A DNA stretch of 5,691 nt from an uncultured Blautia sp. (GTDB lineage Bacteria; Bacillota; Clostridia; Lachnospirales; Lachnospiraceae): the NCBI GenBank assembly GCA_900765525.1, contig CAAFRY010000242.1, positions 1 through 5,691 of the forward strand, read 5' to 3'. Of the stretch, positions 1 to 5,343 are shown in pieces (the stretch's first letter is position 1; each line of letters begins with the position of its first letter). The translations under genes and the position numbers were made by a program. The notes beneath the pieces were generated by a model. It saw only the letters and a program-made list of their open reading frames with translations, had not been told where the DNA came from and did not search any database.

Positions 1-96
1 ACTGGACGTACGCCGACTGAGGATAACGTAGAAAATGGGCAAAATTACATGGCAGAGGCGTTTGGCCCTTTGTACACTGAAGGTATCAGCCCATGA
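1..96 (+). CDS. C-terminal fragment of an unidentified convergent gene (partial)
   Basis: Frame 1 of the plus strand is open from the first base to a TGA at 94-96, giving 31 residues that end in MAEAFGPLYTEGISP. The composition (mixed acidic, polar and aromatic residues) and codons look like real coding sequence, and the stop is followed 10 bases later by a GC hairpin and a T tract, which is what the end of a gene looks like. The minus-strand genes stop at 151, so the two units would converge on one terminator. I do not recognise the protein; the visible tail is hydrophilic, with no membrane segment and no known motif. The rest of the gene lies left of the window. An open frame of 31 codons can occur by chance, so the terminator position is the stronger half of the argument. 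Confidence 0.5.
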   Translation, partial: TGRTPTEDNVENGQNYMAEAFGPLYTEGISP

Positions 97-97
97 G

Positions 98-128
98 AAA
101 AAATGGCCCAGGGACCTGGGTTTTGTTT
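98..128. terminator. Bidirectional intrinsic terminator between convergent genes
   Basis: Positions 107-120 form a GC-rich inverted repeat (CCCAG, loop GGAC, CTGGG). On the plus strand it is followed at once by TTTTGTTT (121-128), a good intrinsic terminator for the gene ending at 96. On the minus strand the same hairpin is followed, after three bases, by six Ts (complement of 98-103), so it can also serve the phosphatase / unknown-gene unit ending at 151. For minus-strand transcripts an alternative larger stem pairs CAGGGAC (minus strand, 143-137) with GTCCCTG (115-109). Confidence 0.55.
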
Positions 129-150
129 CACTTCCCGTCCCTGAGCCTAA

Positions 151-1233
151 CTATATCCCTTTACGCAGCGGCAAGGTCAAGAGATTTTCTTTCTTTTCTA
201 TCCAGCCTGCTCTCCCCTTACCTTTAAAAAAACCCCCGTTCCATCCTCCTCCCTTTCCTGTTCTGGATACCATAAGCTGGATACGGAACTTGAAATCCTC
301 CCCTTCCAGAATAGTAAAAGGATGTTCTTCCATAGCAGTTACCTGCAAATCCTTGTGCCAAAAGAAAGGGTACTGGCCCTGCATTCCCAGCGCTTTCAGC
401 TGCTTTTCCGTTTCTTTTCTCTCTATTTCTATTTTTTCATCTGCATCCTTTCCATAGCTTCTGGCCGGATAGGAGGCAGATGCTTCCTCTACCAATTTCC
501 ATATGCTTCTGTAAAGCTTTTCTCTTCCCGGCCTTTCCATTCTGTGGGCGATGTGCCTGGACAGCCAGGAAAAGGGGATTTTTCCATATAATCCGGCCCA
601 GAATTCCATCTCCTTATCTCCTGCCTTCCGGGCTAAATCCTTCATGCAGAGGGCTCCTCTTTTTGTATCCTCATACCAATTGTCCAAAGACTCCCGGATG
701 GGAGACCAATAGCGGAAAGGGGCAAATTCCATTAGCAAAAGCAGCTCTTTTTCTATGCTGTTGCACAGCTTTTCTCCCAGATACTGGTACTTATCATAAA
801 TGGTTCCCACCAGATAAACCAGCTGCCTCCACTGTTCCTGTCCCTTCACCCAAAAATGACCGATGCGGTGGTATTGGTAGCAGCATAAGGATTGGGATAT
901 ATCATCAAACCAGAGGGTACACACCTGGTCCTCCTGACGGATAATAAGAGCCTTTCCCTCTTTCCCCATAGCCAGCTCCCCTTTTGTCTCACCGGCAAAC
1001 TCCGGTTGATACCCTCCGGTAACACGACAATTTTCCAGAATAAGATAGCATTCCAGGCTATCGTTCATCATATAAGGAATATAGGCCTGAGGTTTTCCAT
1101 CTGCTCCCTGCCCCATATGAAGTTCAAACACCTGCTGGGCAAAAATTTCCGCCAAACGCCCATAGGCTTCCGGCATATCCTCTTGCCAGCCGGGAAGAAA
1201 TTCCCGAAGACTTTGGTACTTTTCTTTCTCCAT
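151..1233 (-). CDS. Uncharacterised protein, 360 aa, coupled to the histidine phosphatase gene
   Basis: I do not recognise this protein with confidence; it may belong to one of the Clostridia-specific DUF families, but I cannot name one safely. It has no signal peptide or membrane segment and is rich in Trp, Tyr, Glu and Lys, so it is probably a cytosolic globular protein. Residues about 1-150 look mixed alpha/beta, with a charged helical stretch later (about 265-285, rich in Glu and Lys). The ATG at 1233 overlaps the TGA of the upstream phosphatase gene as TGATG, indicating translational coupling; an in-frame TTG one codon earlier (1236) has slightly better spacing to the AGGAG and would add one Met. 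The final 35 residues or so are glycine- and lysine-rich (GKGGGWNGGFFKGKGRAGW) and unlike the rest; a +1 frame offers a more protein-like ending, so the reported C-terminus may follow a frameshift. A role linked to the phosphatase is only inferred from the coupling. Confidence 0.7.
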   Translation of the reverse strand: MEKEKYQSLREFLPGWQEDMPEAYGRLAEIFAQQVFELHMGQGADGKPQAYIPYMMNDSLECYLILENCRVTGGYQPEFAGETKGELAMGKEGKALIIRQEDQVCTLWFDDISQSLCCYQYHRIGHFWVKGQEQWRQLVYLVGTIYDKYQYLGEKLCNSIEKELLLLMEFAPFRYWSPIRESLDNWYEDTKRGALCMKDLARKAGDKEMEFWAGLYGKIPFSWLSRHIAHRMERPGREKLYRSIWKLVEEASASYPARSYGKDADEKIEIERKETEKQLKALGMQGQYPFFWHKDLQVTAMEEHPFTILEGEDFKFRIQLMVSRTGKGGGWNGGFFKGKGRAGWIEKKENLLTLPLRKGI

Positions 1234-1961
1234 CAATCATGCCGCTCCTGACTGTCAAAGGTCTCACAAAATCTGGCAGCAAAAGCCGGTTCCTCTCCTT
1301 TTACATATAAATGAGACAAATCTCCATAGGAACGCATACGGAAAAGGGCGATGCCCTCTCTCCTCTCCTCTGTAATAAGGGTTGTGACAGAGGTAGGGGC
1401 TCCGCAGAAATTGTGCCAAAGCACCATAGGAGAAACCTGGAAAAGATGGCTCAAAAGCACACATCCCAGGCCAAAATGACAGAAGAACACCAAGGTATCC
1501 TTATTGGCTTTTTCCACCCGGTACAAGCGCCCATCTCTCACATAACCATGTTCCGCTAAGAGCCGGTCAAAATTCTGAATCACCCAGTCATACTCCTTTT
1601 TCACCTCTGCCTCCCGGAATGCTTCACAGTCAAACCACTGGTCATAGCGATAGAATTTTTCCTCCTTTGTCCAGTCCTGCGGCAGCCAATCCCAGGAAAT
1701 CATCCTCCGGTCTGCCACATCCGGTCTGTGAATCCTGGGTGCAAACTCCCTCAGCCACTCACAAGTAACCGCCTCTCGTTTCAATTTTTCCAGTGTAAAG
1801 GAAGCCGTATCTTTCGCTCGTCCCAGCGGCGATACATAAAACTCCTTCACATCCAGGTTTACTAACATTTCGGAAAGATATTCCGCTTCTTTCCAGCCTT
1901 TTTCTGTAAGGGAATCTATGGTATAATCCGGGTCTCCGTGTCTGATAATCAATAATTTCAT
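1233..1961 (-). CDS. Histidine phosphatase family protein (phosphoglycerate mutase-like fold)
   Basis: This 242-residue protein is a member of the branched histidine phosphatase superfamily, whose members hydrolyse phosphate esters through a phosphohistidine. The signature RHG lies at residues 7-9, with His8 as the likely nucleophile. Arg48 in SPLGRAKDTA is the second phosphate-binding arginine, Glu72 in WLREFAP is a good candidate for the acid, and the second catalytic histidine is His162 in FFCHFG. The length is normal for the family. The start is set by AAAGGAG six bases before the ATG. It is the first gene of its own unit, with a candidate extended -10 promoter about 50 bases upstream, and its TGA overlaps the ATG of the next gene. 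The substrate cannot be told from the sequence: the superfamily covers sugar phosphates, nucleotides, cobalamin precursors and phosphoproteins. The middle (about 78-130) is rich in Trp, Tyr and Asp and longer than in a minimal phosphatase. Confidence 0.9.
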   Translation of the reverse strand: MKLLIIRHGDPDYTIDSLTEKGWKEAEYLSEMLVNLDVKEFYVSPLGRAKDTASFTLEKLKREAVTCEWLREFAPRIHRPDVADRRMISWDWLPQDWTKEEKFYRYDQWFDCEAFREAEVKKEYDWVIQNFDRLLAEHGYVRDGRLYRVEKANKDTLVFFCHFGLGCVLLSHLFQVSPMVLWHNFCGAPTSVTTLITEERREGIALFRMRSYGDLSHLYVKGEEPAFAARFCETFDSQERHD

Positions 1962-2011
1962 TTTGAACTCCTTTTAAATCTACTATATCCCATTTTGTTT
2001 CTATCCAGATT

Positions 2012-2020
2012 AGTATACCA
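2012..2020 (-). promoter_or_regulatory. Candidate extended -10 promoter for the histidine phosphatase gene
   Basis: Read on the minus strand, this is TGGTATACT: a TGn extension followed by TATACT (one mismatch from TATAAT). With a 17-base spacer the -35 hexamer would be TATTCA (2035-2040), only 3 of 6 matches to TTGACA, which fits the weak -35 typical of extended -10 promoters. It sits between the upstream terminator and the start at 1961 and predicts a leader of about 45 bases. A second box, TATAGT, closer to the gene (about 1982-1987) lacks a convincing -35. Confidence 0.45.
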
Positions 2021-2062
2021 TCTTCCCTTGGACTTGAATAGTAATCTTCATCTGCCGAAAGC

Positions 2063-2114
2063 AAAAAAGGATGTTGCATTAAATACTCTTGAATTCATCT
2101 TAATGCGACATCCT
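2063..2114 (-). terminator. Intrinsic terminator closing the dehydrogenase-dhaKL-isomerase operon
   Basis: The arms at 2068-2082 and 2100-2114 pair over 15 positions with one internal mismatch (AGGATGT.GCATTAA type), around a 17-base loop. On the minus strand the stem is followed by six Ts (complement of 2063-2068). It begins 10 bases after the TAA of the isomerase gene at 2124-2126. This separates the catabolic operon from the phosphatase unit. The plus strand flank is also T-rich (2115-2131), so it may work both ways, though no plus-strand gene needs it. Confidence 0.85.
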
Positions 2115-2123
2115 CTTTGTTTT

Positions 2124-2588
2124 TTATTTTTCTTCCGCTCCGAAAACTTTTTCTAGTTCACAAATTCTTTTCACCTTTTCGGCTGAACCCCCGCCTGCAA
2201 ATTCACTATTCAGCCATATTTCTACAATGCACTTTGCAAGCTCAGGTCCTATCACTCTTTCTCCCATACACAAAATCTGAGTATCGTTGCTTTTCCTGGA
2301 CCGTTCTGCTGAATATACATCATGACAGACAGCAGCTCTTATCCCTTCTACTTTATTAGCGCAAATCGCCATACCGATACCTGTTCCGCATAAAAGAATC
2401 CCTCTGTCAAAGTTCTTATCTTTCACTTCCATGGCAGCCTGGTGGGCAATATCAGGATATAAGACCTTTTTTCCAGAAAAAGTGCCAATATCCGTTAATT
2501 CTATATCCGGATGATATTCTTTTATGTATTCTATAACCGTCTGTTTTAAATTACAGGCAGCTTCATCGCATCCCACTACTATTCGCAT
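2124..2588 (-). CDS. rpiB: RpiB/LacAB family sugar-phosphate isomerase, probable tetrose-phosphate isomerase (EryI/DerI-like)
   Basis: The 154-residue protein matches the RpiB/LacA/LacB isomerase family, which interconverts aldose and ketose phosphates by proton transfer. Asp8 lies in GCDEA, the catalytic Cys67 in LLCGTGIGM, followed by ANKVEGIRAAVC (77-88), YSAERSRKSNDTQ (92-104) and GERVIGPELAK (109-119), all in family order and at family length. Two positions differ from E. coli RpiB as I recall it: His10 is Glu9 here and the ring-opening His99 is Ser100. EryI/DerI-type members acting on open-chain erythrulose 4-phosphate also lack this His to my memory, so a C4 substrate giving D-erythrose 4-phosphate is favoured over ribose 5-phosphate. 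The ATG at 2588 is chosen over an upstream in-frame ATG at 2663 because it begins the conserved strand MRIVVGCD and has GGAGGAG just upstream. It follows the dhaL stop by one base and is the last gene of the operon. It has eight cysteines, many for its size. Confidence 0.9.
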   Translation of the reverse strand: MRIVVGCDEAACNLKQTVIEYIKEYHPDIELTDIGTFSGKKVLYPDIAHQAAMEVKDKNFDRGILLCGTGIGMAICANKVEGIRAAVCHDVYSAERSRKSNDTQILCMGERVIGPELAKCIVEIWLNSEFAGGGSAEKVKRICELEKVFGAEEK

Positions 2589-2589
2589 A

Positions 2590-3234
2590 CTACTCCTCCA
2601 GAATTTGTAAAATCCCCTCTGCCATAGCCTGAAGTAAAACATTGCAGGAAACCGCACCTGCATCTAAAACACCGCAGCTTCTTTTCCCAAGCCTGCTGGA
2701 ACGTCCGTATCTGGCCTGTAAATCCCTGGTAGATTCTTTTCCTTGTTCTGCTTTCTCCTGCATGCTTTTCAATCCTTCCTCCAGGGTCTTTTCTTGCCGT
2801 ACAGCCTCTTTCAGCGCCTGCACAGCCGGATATAAAGTATCTATCAGTGTTTTGTCTCCCGGCTCTGCCTCTATAATATCCTTAAGCCCTATGTACCCTT
2901 GCTGGCAAATCTCTGCAAATTCACCCAATCCTATCACATCTTTATCTTCAGCCGCCTCCCCCATTTCCATAAATACAGTTCCGTATATAGGTCCCATAGA
3001 GCCGCCTATTTCTTCTAACAAAATACCGCCAAGACTAAGCAGACATTGAGAAAAACTCATGGTCTGGTTCCCGTACCTTTTCTCATACAGAGTAAAGCCT
3101 TTGTTCATATTCATTCCATGGTCCCCGTCACCAATCAATCCGTCAATCTCTCCCAGCAGGTCTTTATTCTCCTGGATAGCTTTCACCATGCCCAGAACTA
3201 TCGTATATCCCTTTTCATTTCTAAAAAACTGCAT
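2590..3234 (-). CDS. dhaL: DhaL-type nucleotide-binding subunit of a dihydroxyacetone/ketose kinase
   Basis: DhaL subunits hold the ADP/ATP and pass phosphate to the substrate bound on DhaK. The 214-residue length is normal for a free-standing DhaL. The magnesium-nucleotide motif is clear: Asp31, Asp36 and Asp38 in EIDGLIGDGDHGMNMNKGF (29-47). The glycine-rich segment GGSMGPIYGTVF (77-88) corresponds to the usual GGASGP-type loop, GDKTLIDTLYPA (126-137) is typical, and YGRSSRLGKRSCGVLDAGA (176-194) matches the C-terminal GRASYLGERS..DPGA region, with Asp-Ala-Gly in place of Asp-Pro-Gly. The start has AGGAG five bases upstream and the N-terminus matches family starts. It sits directly after dhaK (gap 8 bases) and one base before the isomerase ATG. 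No DhaM phosphotransferase subunit is in the window, so whether the phosphate comes from PEP through DhaM or from bound ATP is open. Confidence 0.93.
   Translation of the reverse strand: MQFFRNEKGYTIVLGMVKAIQENKDLLGEIDGLIGDGDHGMNMNKGFTLYEKRYGNQTMSFSQCLLSLGGILLEEIGGSMGPIYGTVFMEMGEAAEDKDVIGLGEFAEICQQGYIGLKDIIEAEPGDKTLIDTLYPAVQALKEAVRQEKTLEEGLKSMQEKAEQGKESTRDLQARYGRSSRLGKRSCGVLDAGAVSCNVLLQAMAEGILQILEE
2593..2599 (-). promoter_or_regulatory. Ribosome binding site deciding the isomerase start
   Basis: GGAGGAG on the minus strand lies four bases before the ATG at 2588-2586, inside the last codons of dhaL. The dhaL TAG ends one base before that ATG, so the two genes are very likely translationally coupled. 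The site argues against the in-frame ATG 75 bases upstream, which would put 25 non-conserved residues in front of the family's first beta strand. Confidence 0.75.
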
Positions 3235-3242
3235 CTTATCTC

Positions 3243-4238
3243 CTATTTCTGCTTTAACCCCATACTGTAAGCCGGCATATCAATTAAAGTTTTTAACTCC
3301 TCGTCAACCTTTAACATAGTCAGAGATGCTCCCATCATATCTAAAGAAGTAAAGTAATTTCCCACATAGCTCCTGTAAATATGTATACCGGCTTTCTGTA
3401 ATATTTTTTCCACTTCACCAAATAAAACATAAAGCTCCATTACCGGAGTAGCACCAAGACCGGATACAAGAACAACTGTTTCTTCCCCATCCTGATACGG
3501 ATAATCCTGCAATATAATATCTGTCATTCGCTTAGCCATGTCTGCTGCGCTCTCTAAAGGCACAGTTTCTATTCCCGGCTCACCATGATGCCCGATTCCT
3601 ACCTCCATAGTTCCTTCTTTGATTTGGAAATTAGGATGTCCTACTGCCGGCAGAGTACAGGGTGTCAATCCGATTCCCACGCTCCTGGTCCGCTCCATAG
3701 TCTTTTCTGCTACCTGAATAACCTGGTCAAGGTTCCCCCCTAAAGAAGCTTTCGCACCTGCCGTTTTCCACATAAGGATTTCTCCTGCCACGCCTCTCCG
3801 TTTTTCCCTTTGGGTATTGGGTGCAGAAGCCGCATCGTCATTAGCCGCTATGGTTTTTACTTCAATGCCTTCCTTTTTTGCCATTTTAACCGCCATTTTT
3901 ACGTTCATATTATCCCCGGAATAATTTCCGTATAGGCATGCCACTCCTTTTCCCCTGTCTGCTGCTCGAAAGGCGTCTAAAAATGCTGCCGCTGTAGGGG
4001 AAGAACAAATCTCTCCCACTGCTGCTGCATCACAAAGATTTTCTCCCACATAGCCAATAAACGCCGGTTTATGTCCGGAACCACCCCCTGTAACAATCCC
4101 TACTTTATCAGTAAAGCAGAATTTTGATTTTATCACTCTGGGATTTTGCGTTTCCTCTACAATATCAGAATGTGTCTTTATAAATCCTTTCAGCATTTCG
4201 TCTACAATATCATCCGGATGATTTAAAATTCTCTGCAT
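3243..4238 (-). CDS. dhaK: DhaK-type substrate-binding subunit of a dihydroxyacetone/ketose kinase (probable erythrulose kinase)
   Basis: DhaK binds a short-chain ketose through a hemiaminal bond to a histidine while DhaL supplies phosphate. The 331-residue length is normal for a stand-alone DhaK. All three key residues are present: His56 in GGGSGHKPAF (51-60), Asp109 in GNYSGDNMN (104-112), and the covalent substrate histidine His218 in VGIGHHGEPG (213-222). NDDAASAP (133-140) and RRGVAGE (147-153) are further family motifs. E. coli DhaK has Glu after the first histidine (GHEP), whereas Lys57 is found here; a GHKP form seems common in DhaK-like proteins linked to C4/C5 sugar pathways, but that is from memory. 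The start is fixed by GGAGGAG five bases upstream, with a 10-base gap after the dehydrogenase stop. Context with an erythritol-dehydrogenase-like enzyme and an RpiB-like isomerase favours erythrulose over dihydroxyacetone as substrate, but dihydroxyacetone is not excluded. Confidence 0.93.
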   Translation of the reverse strand: MQRILNHPDDIVDEMLKGFIKTHSDIVEETQNPRVIKSKFCFTDKVGIVTGGGSGHKPAFIGYVGENLCDAAAVGEICSSPTAAAFLDAFRAADRGKGVACLYGNYSGDNMNVKMAVKMAKKEGIEVKTIAANDDAASAPNTQREKRRGVAGEILMWKTAGAKASLGGNLDQVIQVAEKTMERTRSVGIGLTPCTLPAVGHPNFQIKEGTMEVGIGHHGEPGIETVPLESAADMAKRMTDIILQDYPYQDGEETVVLVSGLGATPVMELYVLFGEVEKILQKAGIHIYRSYVGNYFTSLDMMGASLTMLKVDEELKTLIDMPAYSMGLKQK

Positions 4239-4248
4239 GTTTCTCCTC

Positions 4249-5328
4249 CTATGGTCGCAGCACCACTTTTAAGGCTCCCTTTTCTCCTGTTGCCGCCAAA
4301 CGAAATCCTTCTTCCCAATTATCCAATGGCAGCATAACATTAGCTACGCCTTCTGTAGGTAATTTTCCGTTTTCAATCCATCGTATAACTGTATCATAAC
4401 AAAAAGGACTTAAATGAGAACCGTACAGATTCAATTCTTTTCTGTCGCTGATAATACTCCAATCTACTTTGACCAGCTCTCCAAAAACACTGAACTCCAC
4501 AAAGGTTCCCATTTTCCGAATGGCCTCCAGCCCTTGCTGTACACTGGAAGGATGTCCTGTTGCCTCTATATAAATATCGCATCCATAACCGTCTGTCAGT
4601 TCTTTTATAATCTTTACTGCATCGCACTTACTGGGATTCAAAACCATATCCGCCCCGAATTTCTTTGCTTTTTCCAGACGCTCGTCATTTAAATCCAATA
4701 CTATAAAAAGTGCAGGATTGTGCTGCCGGATTGCACCAACCATTCCAAGTCCCAATGTCCCGGCGCCCGAAAGAACCACCACATCCGTAACACCGATACC
4801 GGCTCTTTCCACGCAATGAAAAGCACAGGCGTAGGGTTCTGTTAAGATAGCCTTCTCAATGGGCATTTCTTCCGGTATTTTATAGTTAATGGATTCCTTA
4901 GTAAGTTTCACATATTCTGCCATTCCTCCGTTTACATTATACTGAAATCCATATAGGTCGTGCTTTTCGCACATCCAATGCTTACCCTGCCTGCAAAAAC
5001 GGCATTTCCCGCAGGGTACAATCTGCTCCGGACATATGCGGTCTCCTAGTTTCCATTGTCCTTCTACATTTTTACCAATTTCAACAATTTTCCCCACAAA
5101 CTCATGTCCCGGTATCATAGGCGCCTTAATATAAGGCGGATTTCCGTCGCCTCCCCAAAAACTGGGAGCTCCTTTATAAGCTTTCACATCCCCCGCACAG
5201 ATTCCGCAAGCCTCTACTTTTAAAATAATTTCTCCTTCACCTGCTTTAGGTGTATCCACCCACTCCAGTCTGTAGTCTCCCGGGCTATAAGCCACAACTG
5301 CCCGCATTTTTTCAGGTAATTCTCCCAT
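4249..5328 (-). CDS. Zinc-dependent medium-chain polyol dehydrogenase, erythritol/L-threitol dehydrogenase-like
   Basis: This 359-residue enzyme is a zinc-containing medium-chain dehydrogenase that should oxidise a polyol to a ketose with NAD. Catalytic zinc ligands are Cys41 (ACGICAGDVK), His75-Glu76 (PGHEF) and Glu164 (TEPYACAFH). A full structural zinc site is present: Cys106, Cys109, Cys112 and Cys120. The Rossmann loop GAGTLGLG runs 188-195 and Asp212 at the end of the next strand points to NAD rather than NADP. The opening PEKMRAVVAYSPGDYRLE, EQIVPCGKC, HDLYGF, YIEATGHPSSVQQGL and VDWSIISDRKEL resemble the erythritol/L-threitol dehydrogenase EltD of Mycobacterium smegmatis as I recall it; I could not run an alignment. 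Threonine, sorbitol or other polyol dehydrogenases are the alternative. The start has GAGGAGG seven bases upstream, 15 bases after the permease stop. The dhaK and dhaL genes follow immediately, so the ketose made here is the likely kinase substrate. Confidence 0.92.
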   Translation of the reverse strand: MGELPEKMRAVVAYSPGDYRLEWVDTPKAGEGEIILKVEACGICAGDVKAYKGAPSFWGGDGNPPYIKAPMIPGHEFVGKIVEIGKNVEGQWKLGDRICPEQIVPCGKCRFCRQGKHWMCEKHDLYGFQYNVNGGMAEYVKLTKESINYKIPEEMPIEKAILTEPYACAFHCVERAGIGVTDVVVLSGAGTLGLGMVGAIRQHNPALFIVLDLNDERLEKAKKFGADMVLNPSKCDAVKIIKELTDGYGCDIYIEATGHPSSVQQGLEAIRKMGTFVEFSVFGELVKVDWSIISDRKELNLYGSHLSPFCYDTVIRWIENGKLPTEGVANVMLPLDNWEEGFRLAATGEKGALKVVLRP

Positions 5329-5343
5329 CTGTCTTCCTCCTCT

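Noticed and set aside
35..457. Plus-strand frame of 140 codons crossing the left terminator
   Set aside because: It overlaps the more convincing gene tail in frame 1, crosses a terminator, and becomes Pro/Ser/Phe-rich, as expected of antisense to the minus-strand gene.
322..1251. Plus-strand frames at 322-591, 480-944 and 892-1251
   Set aside because: They are rich in Cys, Phe, Ser and Pro, resemble no family, lack ribosome binding sites and lie antisense to one continuous minus-strand gene.
1759..2079. Minus-strand frame of 106 codons starting inside the operon terminator
   Set aside because: It starts within the terminator stem, has no ribosome binding site, and over half of it overlaps the well-supported histidine phosphatase gene in another frame.
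2589..2663. Longer isomerase with 25 extra N-terminal residues starting at 2663
   Set aside because: The extra residues lie inside dhaL and do not look like the family's N-terminus; the ATG at 2588 has GGAGGAG just upstream and starts the conserved first strand.
2642..3319. Plus-strand frames antisense to dhaL and dhaK
   Set aside because: They mirror coding sequence with clear DhaL and DhaK motifs on the other strand and show no start signals.
2590..4238. Plain glycerol/dihydroxyacetone utilisation (DhaKLM) operon
   Set aside because: Kept only as an alternative: no DhaM or iron-type glycerol dehydrogenase is present, and an isomerase would be unnecessary for dihydroxyacetone phosphate.
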